Below are positions 6,816 through 14,696 of a DNA stretch of 29,399 bases, in pieces. The notes under the pieces were generated by a model. That model was not told where the DNA came from and searched no databases. It saw only the letters and a program-made list of their open reading frames with translations. Source of the DNA: DATKDU01 sp035512595 (lineage in GTDB: Bacteria > Planctomycetota > Planctomycetia > Pirellulales > Pirellulaceae); the NCBI GenBank assembly GCA_035512595.1, contig DATKDU010000216.1:1-29399 (forward strand), given 5' to 3'. A program made the translations under genes and the position numbers. Numbering within the stretch: the first letter of the stretch is position 1; every line of letters begins with the position of its first letter.

Positions 6816-8132
6816 TTGGAAAGCCGCGACCAGTGGTCGCGGTCCCGGTTTGGCGGCTGGCTGCGGTGGTTGGCAGGAGCTGCCGCGCTGAGCCTGGGGC
6901 TCTGGCAATCGGCTCTTCCAGCCCAAGACTCGGTCTCCCCCGACTACTTCGCCGGCGCGGAAGACGCCCAGCCCCTGACCGAGGCCGACGCCCAGTCCCC
7001 GCCGCCGTCGCAGGCTCAGGTGCTGCGCTGGAAAGCGCCGCGGACCATCGTCAATCCGTACGTCGATCGGCAGGTGGTCAAGGCTTCGACCACTCAGCCG
7101 GCTCCCCAGGTGCAAGACGAAGCGCCCGCGAGCGAGCCTCCGCAATTCCGGCCTGCCGCTCGACCTGTTTCCAATTCCTGGAACAAGACCCGTATTGCCG
7201 GCCATCAAGGCACAGCGCGCTCCGTGCGGCTGGCGGCACACGATCCCTTCAGCGATCCGTTTGGCGACCGCCTGACGCAAAGCGCTGAGCCGTCGCTGAG
7301 CGCCCCGCGGTACGAGTCGGAAAGGGTTGTCGCGCAGCAGCCAGAGACTCCCGATGCGGCCGAATTGCCCGCGCCGGCCCAGGAGGACCAACCGGCGCCA
7401 ATGCCCATGGGTGGCAGCCGCGACTACGATCCGGAGTTGTGCCGCAAGTGGCAGGAGGGGTGCCGCGAGCTGGGAGAAAGGCTCGCCATGGATCGGATTA
7501 CGGCCATTTCGCTCAACATCGCTCCTCCCTATACGCCGTCGCCGAGAGAAGATGGCGATGACGAGGAATTCCGCCGGCAGGAGCTGGCGCTGACCCCTTC
7601 GCGGGATTGGCGCTCCAAGACCGGAGCCGTGCTGGCGACCGGCCGGCTGGGGAACGTCGAATTCGGCCGGGTCGCCATCATCGATGATTCGGGGAGGGAA
7701 ATCGCCCGGCTGGACCTCCGGGAGCTAGGCCGGGATGAAGTCTGCTTCATCACCCATCATTGGCAGATACCGTACCATTGTTACGCCGACTTGCAGGCGG
7801 CTCCGCGCAACTGGGTCGCCAGCACGTTCGCCTATCAGGCGTCGAACCTGTGCCACAAGCCGCTGTACTTCGAGCAGGTGCAGCTCGAGCGCTATGGCCA
7901 TACCGCCGGTCCGATCAAGCAGCCGCTCCTCTCCGGGGCCCACTTCTTCGGCACCTTCGCCGTCCTGCCGTACAAGATGGCGATCAATCCGCCGATGGAA
8001 TGCCAGTATCCGCTGGGGTACTACCGCCCCGGCAGCTGCGCACCGTGGCACATTCCGCCCATCCCCCTCTCCGTCCGCGGCGCTCTGGCTGAGGCCGGCG
8101 TCTGGATCGGCGGCATCTACATCATTCCATAG
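6816..8132 (+). CDS. Exported protein of unknown function, probably TTG-initiated
   Basis: A 438-residue protein. No ATG or GTG fits between the guaB stop and the hydrophobic segment, but the TTG at 6816, one base after the guaB stop, gives MESRDQWSRSRFGGWLRWL, then a hydrophobic stretch ending SALPAQ, a good signal peptide. Residues 40-200 are proline-, glutamine- and alanine-rich and probably disordered. From about residue 205 a conserved-looking domain begins (CRKWQEGCRELGERLAMDRI) and runs to the C-terminus with several cysteines, tryptophans and a GYYRPGSCAPWHIPP segment. I do not recognise the domain; it resembles uncharacterised planctomycete exported proteins. A terminator-like hairpin follows. 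Co-transcription with guaB is likely from spacing, but a functional link is not evident. Confidence 0.7.
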   Translation: MESRDQWSRSRFGGWLRWLAGAAALSLGLWQSALPAQDSVSPDYFAGAEDAQPLTEADAQSPPPSQAQVLRWKAPRTIVNPYVDRQVVKASTTQPAPQVQDEAPASEPPQFRPAARPVSNSWNKTRIAGHQGTARSVRLAAHDPFSDPFGDRLTQSAEPSLSAPRYESERVVAQQPETPDAAELPAPAQEDQPAPMPMGGSRDYDPELCRKWQEGCRELGERLAMDRITAISLNIAPPYTPSPREDGDDEEFRRQELALTPSRDWRSKTGAVLATGRLGNVEFGRVAIIDDSGREIARLDLRELGRDEVCFITHHWQIPYHCYADLQAAPRNWVASTFAYQASNLCHKPLYFEQVQLERYGHTAGPIKQPLLSGAHFFGTFAVLPYKMAINPPMECQYPLGYYRPGSCAPWHIPPIPLSVRGALAEAGVWIGGIYIIP

Positions 8133-8170
8133 CCAAGCCACCCTGATTTGCTTCGGGAGCGATTGGCAGA

Positions 8171-8207
8171 GCCGGCGGCGGGGTCATTCCCGCCGCTGGC
8201 ATTTCTT
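8171..8207 (+). terminator. Terminator-like hairpin after the exported protein gene
   Basis: GCCGGCGGCGGG pairs with CCCGCCGCTGGC (one G-T wobble) around a 6-base loop and is followed by ATTTCTT. The T-run is short, so it is a moderate call. Confidence 0.5.
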
Positions 8208-8209
8208 GG

Positions 8210-8280
8210 CGTAGGACAGGTTTTCAACCTGTCCTGAATTGCCATTGATGCCTTTGGACAGGTTGAAAACCTGTCCTACG
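8210..8280. repeat. GTAGGACAGG palindrome (double hairpin) downstream of tatC
   Basis: Two 25-base arms (8210-8234, 8256-8280) are perfect reverse complements with a 21-base centre. Each arm is itself a hairpin, GGACAGGTT-TTC-AACCTGTCC. It ends one base before the tatC stop codon, so it could also act as a transcript-end structure for tatC. Confidence 0.75.
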
Positions 8281-8281
8281 G

Positions 8282-9694
8282 TCACACCTCGTACGCTTCC
8301 GCAAACGGATTTCGCCCCCGCGGCATCCACAGGCACATGGCGATGCCGATGACGTACAGCAGGCACAAGGGGATTGCCATCAGCATCATGCTGTAGGGGT
8401 CGGCCGGCGTGAGGACCATGGCGATCACGAAGATCGAGAGGATCGCGATCCGCCATTGCTTGACATACAAGTCCAGCGACACCAGCCCCGCGCGATTGAG
8501 GAACAGCATCACCAGCGGCAACTGAAACGCAATGCCGAAGCCTACCGGCAAAAAGAGCACGAACGACAGCCACTCGCCCAGCCGCGGAATGAACTCGGCA
8601 TTCATGCTCTCGTTGAACAGGAACAGGAAATTGAGCACCGGGTCGAAGACAAACAGGTAGGCCAGTGCCGCTCCCCCGAAGAAGAGCCCCAGGCTGACGG
8701 GCATGTAGAGATAGACGTAATTCTTCTCGTGCGGATAGAGGCCGGCGGCGACGAAGTTCCAGATCTGGATGAAGATCCACGGGCTGGCGATCACCAGCCC
8801 GGTCATGATGCCGGCCTTCATCCAGATCATGAACGGCTCCTGGACGTTGAGGTTCTGGAACTTGAAGTCCATCGGCTTCCAGGCGTAGATTTGGAGGCGG
8901 CCGGCTTGCGGCACGCGGATCGACTGCGGGAATAGTCCGGCCAGGAGCATGCGATTGAGCCGCCGCGACTGTTCCTCATCGAAGCGCCTGGCCAGTGACG
9001 CTCGAATATCGTCCGTAGTTGCTTTCTCCACGCCCAAGAGCGGCTTGAACTCCGGGCTGTCGTGCAGTTCGCGTTTGCCGGCGAGGTCATTAAGGATCGC
9101 CAGTAGTTGACGCCGATCCTCGATCGACGGGGGCTCGGTCTTCTTGGCGAGCGCTGCAATCGTGGTTCGCTGCGCCTCGGAGAGGATCGCCCAAATGCGG
9201 CTGGCCGGGGAGGCATCAACCTTGGTTTTGCCAACGACGATGGCGCGAGCCAGATCGCCTTCGCCACCGGCGAGCATGTCATCCGGCACGAACAAATGGG
9301 GTGAAACATCAAGCGCCCCCAGGATGCTGGGAAAGTGTTCTTTGAGCATCGTGATCAGGCGACCTGTTTCGATTTCCAGCGGCTCGGGCACGAGCTGATG
9401 CTGGCGGATCATCTGCTGCATCTCGAGGGGTATTTTTGCATCCGGATTTTGAGTCTTTACCTTGAATTCCTGGGCGACCTTTTCTTCGGCCTTGCGGAGC
9501 AGATACGACTCCATGGTCCGCTTCAGCGGCGCTTGAAAAAACTCCACCACGCGATTGGCCAGAAAAAACCCGATGATGCAGCCGATGGCCACTCCCGCCA
9601 GCGCCCGGAAGAGGTACACCCGGAGCTCCTCCAGGTGCTCCCCGAACGTCATCGTGGTCCCTTCGAACAGGTCTTCGTGCGTTTGCTTGGCCAT
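8282..9694 (-). CDS. tatC: Sec-independent protein translocase TatC with a large insertion in the first periplasmic loop
   Basis: A 470-residue protein, against about 250 for typical TatC, the twin-arginine-signal receptor of the Tat translocase. The family core is clear: FGEHLEELRVYLFRAL at residues 18-32 with the conserved Glu pair, first membrane helix about 31-50, QAPLKRT at 54-60, then FQNLNVQEPFMIWMKAG, the second helix and AAGLYPHEKNY at 316-326, and later helices through MVLTPADPYSMMLMAIP. Between residues 61 and about 270 lies a hydrophilic, charged, helical insertion that TatC of other phyla lacks; by topology it would be periplasmic. The ATG at 9694 has AGGGAG upstream. No tatA/tatB is adjacent. 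The Gfo/Idh protein at 14697 carries a Tat signal and is a possible client. Confidence 0.9.
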   Translation of the reverse strand: MAKQTHEDLFEGTTMTFGEHLEELRVYLFRALAGVAIGCIIGFFLANRVVEFFQAPLKRTMESYLLRKAEEKVAQEFKVKTQNPDAKIPLEMQQMIRQHQLVPEPLEIETGRLITMLKEHFPSILGALDVSPHLFVPDDMLAGGEGDLARAIVVGKTKVDASPASRIWAILSEAQRTTIAALAKKTEPPSIEDRRQLLAILNDLAGKRELHDSPEFKPLLGVEKATTDDIRASLARRFDEEQSRRLNRMLLAGLFPQSIRVPQAGRLQIYAWKPMDFKFQNLNVQEPFMIWMKAGIMTGLVIASPWIFIQIWNFVAAGLYPHEKNYVYLYMPVSLGLFFGGAALAYLFVFDPVLNFLFLFNESMNAEFIPRLGEWLSFVLFLPVGFGIAFQLPLVMLFLNRAGLVSLDLYVKQWRIAILSIFVIAMVLTPADPYSMMLMAIPLCLLYVIGIAMCLWMPRGRNPFAEAYEV

Positions 9695-9707
9695 GGCTAG
9701 GCTCCCT

Positions 9708-9761
9708 GTAGGACGGCCTTTCCAGGCCGTCGTCTGTGACGGCCCGGAAGGGCCGTCCTAC
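9708..9761. repeat. GTAGGACGG palindrome (double hairpin) upstream of tatC
   Basis: Arms 9708-9731 and 9738-9761 pair over 24 bases with two differences. Each arm folds alone: GACGGCCT-TTCC-AGGCCGTC on one side and GACGGCCC-GGAA-GGGCCGTC on the other, so a T-A pair in one is a C-G pair in the other. It belongs to the same family as 8210-8280 and lies 13 bases upstream of the tatC start, over or inside its ribosome-binding region. Confidence 0.75.
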
Positions 9762-10003
9762 TCATGCGGCAGCAGCGCCGAGAAAGGATCACGCGACCCA
9801 CGATTCGGCGGCTGGCGGCACCGGCTTGCGCTGCGTCCAAAAACGCGGCAGCAAGCGCCCGCCCAGAAGGCGGGCCAAAAGCGTACGGTAGGAAGCTGCC
9901 GTACCAGCCTGAAGACCGAGCGCTGACTCGATCTGACGTATATGATACTTGAGACGCAAACCGCGGGCAACGGCGGACCCAAATGCCTCATGCAATCTGA
10001 CCA
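9762..10003. other. Divergent intergenic region between tatC and manA
   Basis: No supported gene. It contains a GCCCGCC/GGCGGGC hairpin (9857-9875) and a GTACGG/CCGTAC dyad (9883-9904). A 76-codon frame on the minus strand (9789-10019) overlaps the manA start and is not convincing. Confidence 0.45.
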
Positions 10004-11056
10004 ATGATGCTCTATCCATTGCGCTTCCAGCCCCTCTTCAAGCGCTACCTCTGGGGCGGCCGCCGCTTGGGGACCGTCCTCAATAAGCCCATCGAGGGCG
10101 GCGACGACTATGCCGAGAGCTGGGAGCTGGTCGATCACGGCAGCGACCAGAGCGTCGTCGCCAACGGGCCCCTCTCAGGAAAGACGCTGGCTGAGCTCGT
10201 CCATTCGCACGGCCGCGACCTGCTCGGGCGGCACGCTCCCTTACCCCGCTTTCCGCTGCTGTTCAAATTCCTCGACTGCAATCGGGCGCTCTCGGTCCAG
10301 GTCCATCCCAACGACGAGCAGGCTAAACAGCTCGATCCGCCCGACTTGGGAAAAACCGAAGCCTGGGTGATCCTCGCGGCCGAGCCGGGCAGCGTCATCT
10401 ACGCCGGCCTCAAGCGAGGCATCGACCGTGCGGCTTTGGAGCGCGAAGTCCATCGCGGCACGACCGAGCCGTGCCTCCATAAGTTCGAGCCGAAAGTCGG
10501 CGACTGCGTTTTCATTCCGGCCGGCACTGTCCACGCGCTCGGCGCTGGGCTCGTCGTCGCCGAGATCCAGCAGGCGAGCGACACGACCTTCCGCCTGTTC
10601 GACTGGAACCGCGTCGGACCCGATGGCAAGCCGCGGCAGTTGCATGTCCGCGAGTCGCTGGACGTCATCGATTACTCCGCCGGCCCGGTCTCGCCCCAAG
10701 TGCCGCGGCCAACCGAGCGGCCGTACGTCCAGCGGCTGGTGGAGTGCGACAAGTTCATTCTCGATCGGTGGACGATCTCACGTAGGGCGGGCTCCCAGCC
10801 CGTCGCGTTGGCGAGCGGGGGGCGTAAGCCCCCCGATGGGACCGTCCGCATGCCTGATTCATCAGAGGGCTTACGCCCCCCGCTCGCCGATGACCGGTTT
10901 CATATTCTCGCCGTGCTCGACGGCGAGATACGATTGTCCGGAGATCCTTCCGGAGAGCCCCTGCGAAAGGGGCAGACGGCACTCATCCCGGCCTGCCTCA
11001 CGGAGTCGGTCGAAGTCGCCGACGAGTCGGTGCTCCTCGATGCCTATCTGCCGTAG
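10004..11056 (+). CDS. manA: Class I mannose-6-phosphate isomerase with a repeat-derived insertion
   Basis: A 350-residue zinc enzyme that interconverts mannose-6-phosphate and fructose-6-phosphate. Zinc ligands are visible in order: SVQVHPND (Gln and His), GKTEAW (Glu) and PAGTVHALG (His). The N-terminus RFQPLFKRYLWGGRRLG and the DYAESWELVDH segment are typical. Short class I enzymes have about 315 residues; the excess sits between RWTIS and DDRFHILAVLDG, where about 35 residues are encoded by palindromic repeat DNA (10782-10888). The frame stays open through the insertion and the last cupin strands (KGQTALIPACL) are intact, so the gene is probably functional. The ATG at 10004 is followed by a second ATG. 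Its stop is 6 bases from the stop of the convergent peptidase gene. Confidence 0.9.
   Translation: MMLYPLRFQPLFKRYLWGGRRLGTVLNKPIEGGDDYAESWELVDHGSDQSVVANGPLSGKTLAELVHSHGRDLLGRHAPLPRFPLLFKFLDCNRALSVQVHPNDEQAKQLDPPDLGKTEAWVILAAEPGSVIYAGLKRGIDRAALEREVHRGTTEPCLHKFEPKVGDCVFIPAGTVHALGAGLVVAEIQQASDTTFRLFDWNRVGPDGKPRQLHVRESLDVIDYSAGPVSPQVPRPTERPYVQRLVECDKFILDRWTISRRAGSQPVALASGGRKPPDGTVRMPDSSEGLRPPLADDRFHILAVLDGEIRLSGDPSGEPLRKGQTALIPACLTESVEVADESVLLDAYLP
10782..10804. repeat. Half copy of the GTAGG repeat family inside manA
   Basis: GTAGGGCGGGCTCCCAGCCCGTC is one hairpin arm of the family seen at 8210-8280 and 9708-9761, here as a single arm within the manA reading frame. Confidence 0.6.
10810..10888. 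repeat. GGCGAGCGGGGGGCG palindromic element translated inside manA
   Basis: Arms 10810-10831 and 10867-10888 are perfect 22-base reverse complements around 35 bases. The element is the same family as the array at 21363-21602, but with GCGTAAGCC/GGCTTACGC where the array has GCGTCAGCC/GGCTGACGC, a compensatory change. In the manA frame the arms read ASGGRKPPD and EGLRPPLA without a stop. Confidence 0.8.
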
Positions 11057-11062
11057 TCGCGC

Positions 11063-13345
11063 CTAGTTCACGCCCAGCGCTCGCGACAAAAACGCCAGCA
11101 CGTCGGCCGCTTCTTCGATCAGCTTCGTCGTCGGCTTGCCTGCGCCGTGGCCGGCGCGGGTTTCGATGCGGATCAGCGCCGGTGCGTCGCCGGCCTGAGC
11201 CGCTTGCAGAGCTGCCGCGAACTTGTAGCTGTGGCCGGGTACGACCCGGTCGTCGTGATCCCCCGTCGTGATCAGCGTGGGGGGATACTTTGTTCCCGGC
11301 TTCAGGTTGTGCAGCGGCGAATAGCGGAGCAGATTGGCGAACTGCTGTGGGTCGTCGCTGGAACCATATTCGCCGACCCACGCCCAGCCGATCGTGAACT
11401 TGTGGTAGCGGAGCATGTCCATGACACCCACCGCCGGTACGGCGGCGCCAAACAACTCCGGCCGCTGCGTGATCGCCGCCCCCACGAGCAGTCCGCCGTT
11501 ACTGCCGCCGCGGATCGCCAGCTTCGAGGGGGAGGTGTACTTGCTGGCGATCAACCATTCCGCCGCGGCATAGAAGTCGTCAAAGACGTTCTGCTTCTTG
11601 TCGAGCATTCCCGACTCGTGCCACGCCCGGCCGTATTCGCCGCCGCCGCGCAGGTTTGCGACCGCATAGACCCCGCCTCGCTCCAGCCAGGCGATGATGC
11701 TAGTGGCAAATCCGGGTGTTTGCGAAATGTTGAAGCCGCCGTAGGCGTACAGAATCGTCGGGTGACTGCCGTCAAGCGTGATTCCCCTCTTGGCGACGAT
11801 CATGATCGGGACGCGCGTGCCGTCTTTGCTGGTGCAGAAGACTTGCTTCGTCTCGTACGGCGACGGATCGAAGGCCACCTGCGGCTGGCGAAAGACGGTG
11901 CTCTTGCCGGCGGCCGCGTCGTAGCGGTAGATGGTGCCCGGGGTCGTGTAGTTCCCGAACGAATAGAACGTCTCGGGGTCGTCCTGCCGGCCAGAGAATC
12001 CGCCGGCAGATCCCAAAGCGGGCAGTTCGACGTCCCGGACGTGCGTTCCCGCCAGATCGAACACGCGGATGGCCGAGCGGGCGTCTTTTAAGTACTGGGC
12101 GATGAAGTGCCCGCCGATGAGCGAAACGTCCCGTAGAACGTCTTGGGCTTCCGGGATGACTTCGCGCCACTGCTCTTTGGCGCGTCGATTCAGGTCCACA
12201 GCCACCAACCGTTTGAGCGGCGCGCCGTGGTCGGTCACGATCCAGAACTGACTGCCGTCGCTGCCCACGAATTCATAGTCGGCATCGAAGCCGCTGATCA
12301 ACTCGACGACCGGCGATTCCTTCTGCCGCAGGTCCTTGTAGAAGATCTGCGTCTTGGGGTCGGTGCTCTTGGAGATCGTGATCACCAGGTAATTGCCGTC
12401 GTCGGTCACCTGGCCGTCGAAGCTCCACTCCTTCTGATCGTCGCGATGGTAAACCAGCTCGTCGCCCGACTGCGGCTGCCCCACGCGGTGGTAGTACAGC
12501 TTGTGGAAGTAGTTCGTCCCGGTAAACGCTTCCCCCGCGCGCGGCTCGTCGTAGCGGCTGTAGAAGAACCCGCCGTTGTCCTTCGTCCAGGAGACGCGGC
12601 TGAACTTGACCCACTTCACATGATCGGCCAGCTTCCTTCCGCTGTCGATTTCCAGCACGTGCCACTCCTGCCAGTCGGAGCCGGCATGAGCCAGGCCATA
12701 GGCCAGCAGCTTGCCGTCCTCGCTGGGGACCCAGTTGGCCAGGGCGATCGTGCCGTCGGTGGAAAAGGCGTTGGGGTCCAACAGCAGCCGCGGCACTGCA
12801 TCGAGCCGGTCGAGAACAAAGACCGCATTCTGGTTTTGCAGGCCGTCGTTGCGGGTGTAGAAGTAGCGGCCGCCGCGCTTCACCGGCAGCGTATAACGCT
12901 CGAAGTTCCACAACTCGGTGAGCCGCCGACGGAACTGCTCGCGGGCGGGAATGGCCGCCAGGTGCGAAAAGGTGAGCTCGTTTTGCGACTGTACCCAAGC
13001 GCGGGTCTCCTCGCTGTCGAGGTCTTCCAGCCAGCGGTAAGGATCGGCGACGCTCGTCCCGTGATAGTCATCAACCTGATCGCCGCGCCGCGTTGGAGGG
13101 TATGTCATGGGGGTCGAGGGAGCTTTCGATCTCAGGCCAGTCGGTGCGACTTGCTGTGCAGTGGCGGAATGGGAACGATGACGCAAGCGCAGGCGGCGGA
13201 ACGATGCCTCGCCGGCGGACGCGAATTCGATCGGGAGCAGCGTGACGATCGCCAGCGCCAGGCACAGTGGCGCATGCCGCCTGGCGGCTCGCGCCCTTGC
13301 CCGCGGTGTCACAACGGCCCAGTCGATCGTTCGGCTTGCGTCCAT
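11063..13345 (-). CDS. Prolyl oligopeptidase family serine peptidase (S9), exported
   Basis: A 760-residue protein with the two-part architecture of S9A prolyl oligopeptidases: an N-terminal beta-propeller beginning YPPTRRGDQVDDYHGTSVADPYRWLEDLDS and a C-terminal alpha/beta hydrolase domain. The catalytic triad is present: Ser615 in RGGSNGGLL, Asp in TGDHDDRVVP, and His733 in AGHGAGKP. The family cleaves short proline-containing peptides. The start at 13345 gives a basic N-terminus and hydrophobic stretch (APLCLALAIVTLLPIEFASAG) resembling a signal peptide, so export to the periplasm is inferred. An earlier in-frame ATG exists at 13399, and a later one before YPPTRRG would give a cytosolic form. 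The chosen start overlaps the end of the upstream gene by 37 bp, suggesting co-transcription. Confidence 0.9.
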   Translation of the reverse strand: MDASRTIDWAVVTPRARARAARRHAPLCLALAIVTLLPIEFASAGEASFRRLRLRHRSHSATAQQVAPTGLRSKAPSTPMTYPPTRRGDQVDDYHGTSVADPYRWLEDLDSEETRAWVQSQNELTFSHLAAIPAREQFRRRLTELWNFERYTLPVKRGGRYFYTRNDGLQNQNAVFVLDRLDAVPRLLLDPNAFSTDGTIALANWVPSEDGKLLAYGLAHAGSDWQEWHVLEIDSGRKLADHVKWVKFSRVSWTKDNGGFFYSRYDEPRAGEAFTGTNYFHKLYYHRVGQPQSGDELVYHRDDQKEWSFDGQVTDDGNYLVITISKSTDPKTQIFYKDLRQKESPVVELISGFDADYEFVGSDGSQFWIVTDHGAPLKRLVAVDLNRRAKEQWREVIPEAQDVLRDVSLIGGHFIAQYLKDARSAIRVFDLAGTHVRDVELPALGSAGGFSGRQDDPETFYSFGNYTTPGTIYRYDAAAGKSTVFRQPQVAFDPSPYETKQVFCTSKDGTRVPIMIVAKRGITLDGSHPTILYAYGGFNISQTPGFATSIIAWLERGGVYAVANLRGGGEYGRAWHESGMLDKKQNVFDDFYAAAEWLIASKYTSPSKLAIRGGSNGGLLVGAAITQRPELFGAAVPAVGVMDMLRYHKFTIGWAWVGEYGSSDDPQQFANLLRYSPLHNLKPGTKYPPTLITTGDHDDRVVPGHSYKFAAALQAAQAGDAPALIRIETRAGHGAGKPTTKLIEEAADVLAFLSRALGVN

Positions 13346-13797
13346 GTGCTGAGATAGTAGTCCACTTGCCCGAGCACCTGCTCTTTTTGACGTCCCCACG
13401 GCAAGTATAGGGCGCGCAGGGGGGACAAGGGGGTCAGCACGGCGTCGGAATAGAGCAGAATGCCGCCGGACCGAACTTGATAGTTCCGGACCGAGGTCCA
13501 GGGGATGCGGCTTGTCCGCCCCAGGACCGTCTGCGAGATCCCTTGTGAACCAAGCTCAAACTGCATTGGGAGCCAAAACCGCCACAGGGTCGCGAGCAGC
13601 ACGGCGAACACCACGCCTCCCGCCAGCGGCCAGCCGGTCAACCAACCGACGCCATAGCTAACCAGTGCGGCCAAGAGCAGGTTGAGCCAGCCGAACCAGC
13701 CGAAGTCGCGCAGTCCCCACACGTAGAGGACGACGTCCTCCGGCGCGACGCGAATGCGCAGCGGAGCGGAGGTCGGTCGCGGCGCGTTGCCGGGCAT
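13309..13797 (-). CDS. Small membrane protein with a PH-like domain
   Basis: A 162-residue protein with two adjacent membrane helices (about residues 33-55 and 57-77, containing WLNLLLAALVSYGVGWL and LAGGVVFAVLLATLW) followed by a short beta-rich domain, FELGSQGISQTVLGRTSRIPWTSVRNYQVRSGGILLYSD. The pattern of a membrane pair, 'I-x-W-x-x-V-x-x-Y' and a final strand resembles bacterial PH (bPH2-like) domains, but the resemblance is by eye only. The ATG at 13797 is preferred to 13863 because the extra residues look non-coding. Its 3' end overlaps the peptidase gene by 37 bp. Confidence 0.6.
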   Translation of the reverse strand: MPGNAPRPTSAPLRIRVAPEDVVLYVWGLRDFGWFGWLNLLLAALVSYGVGWLTGWPLAGGVVFAVLLATLWRFWLPMQFELGSQGISQTVLGRTSRIPWTSVRNYQVRSGGILLYSDAVLTPLSPLRALYLPWGRQKEQVLGQVDYYLSTWTQAERSTGPL

Positions 13798-13864
13798 ATC
13801 TTTAGTGTAGTTTGGCCCCAGGGGCTGCGTAGCCCTGCCGATTCGCGCGGTGGTGACCGCCACT

Positions 13865-13870
13865 TATAAT
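13865..13870 (+). promoter_or_regulatory. Perfect -10 box upstream of the bifunctional nuclease gene
   Basis: TATAAT at 13865-13870 matches the sigma-70 -10 consensus exactly, in the divergent spacer. The -35 candidate TTCGCG (13842-13847) is weak at 17-base spacing. The leader would be about 70 bases. Confidence 0.4.
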
Positions 13871-13945
13871 CGAGGGGAGCACTCGCCGCAAAAATCTGTC
13901 CCGATCGACAGCCTTCACGCCACCCTCTCGCTCGCCGAGGATCCC

Positions 13946-14350
13946 ATGCCCGTGCAGATGCAACTGGCCCGCATCATCATGAGCGATATCAATGACCAGC
14001 AGGTCATTTTTCTGCGGGAAACCGAAGGGGAGCGGCAATTCCCGATCGTCATTGGCGAATTCGAGGCCAAAGCCATCGACGCCGGCGTGAAGCGGATTGA
14101 GTCCCCCCGGCCGCGAACGCACGAGCTCTTGACCGGCGTGGTCGAGGCGCTGGGGGGCGAGCTGGACAGCGTCGAGATCAGCGAGCTACGGGACCACATC
14201 TATTTCGCCAAGCTGCGAATCCGCCGCGAAGGGGAGCTGATCGAGGTCGATTCGCGTCCCAGCGACGCGATTGCCGTCGCCGTCGCCTGCCAGCCGCCGT
14301 TGCCGATTTACGTGGCGGAGGATGTGCTGGACGAGACGACCAATCCGTAG
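13946..14350 (+). CDS. Bifunctional nuclease (BFN/DUF151) domain protein
   Basis: A 134-residue single-domain protein. It matches the BFN/DUF151 family: an N-terminal MQLARIIMSD strand, VIFLRETEGERQFPIVIGEFEAKAID, the THELLTGVVEALGGELDSVEI segment, and the signature SRPSDAIAVAVACQPPLPIYVAEDVL. Family members in plants have reported DNase/RNase activity; bacterial roles are poorly known, so the activity is not assured. The ATG at 13946 is used because the conserved domain starts there; the upstream in-frame extension looks non-coding. No signal peptide, so it is likely cytoplasmic. Confidence 0.85.
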   Translation: MPVQMQLARIIMSDINDQQVIFLRETEGERQFPIVIGEFEAKAIDAGVKRIESPRPRTHELLTGVVEALGGELDSVEISELRDHIYFAKLRIRREGELIEVDSRPSDAIAVAVACQPPLPIYVAEDVLDETTNP

Positions 14351-14388
14351 GGGTACGGCGGAGGGTGTCGCCGGGCGGAATCGGGGAC

Positions 14389-14548
14389 GATTAAGATTAG
14401 GATTACGATTAGGATTGGGAAATTGGGAAGAGGAGTACGAGTAAGAGCAAGAGTAAGAGTAAGAGGACGAATGCCGGTCCCGATCTTTCTCTTTCTCCTG
14501 CTCTTAATCGTCTTCCTAATCTTAATCCTCCTCTTTCTCTTACTCTCC
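14389..14548. repeat. Purine-rich tract followed by a matching pyrimidine-rich tract
   Basis: About 83 bases rich in A, G and GATTA/GAGTAAGAG words (14389-14471) are followed by about 65 almost pure-pyrimidine bases (14484-14548). GATTAAGATTAGGA at 14389-14402 has its exact reverse complement at 14514-14527, and GAGTAAGAG words also match, so the strands could form a long imperfect hairpin. The tract lies between the BFN gene and the oxidoreductase; the 340-base gap holds no credible gene. Confidence 0.65.
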
Positions 14549-14696
14549 GCCGGGACTGCCGAAGCTGCCGGGCAATCCGCGACGCGGGCACAGTGGACTC
14601 TCGCCCCCTGGCGCGATAGTCTATATCCCGTGCCAATCAGGGACGTACCACCACATTTTTGCCATCTAAGCCCACTCTCTTTGAGGAGATCGTTTG

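Noticed and set aside
9789..10019. 76-codon minus-strand frame between tatC and manA
   Set aside because: Overlaps the manA start, has no ribosome site and no recognised family; it could be a remnant but cannot be supported.
12143..13357. 404-codon open frame on the plus strand
   Set aside because: Antisense to the prolyl oligopeptidase propeller and lacks any motif.
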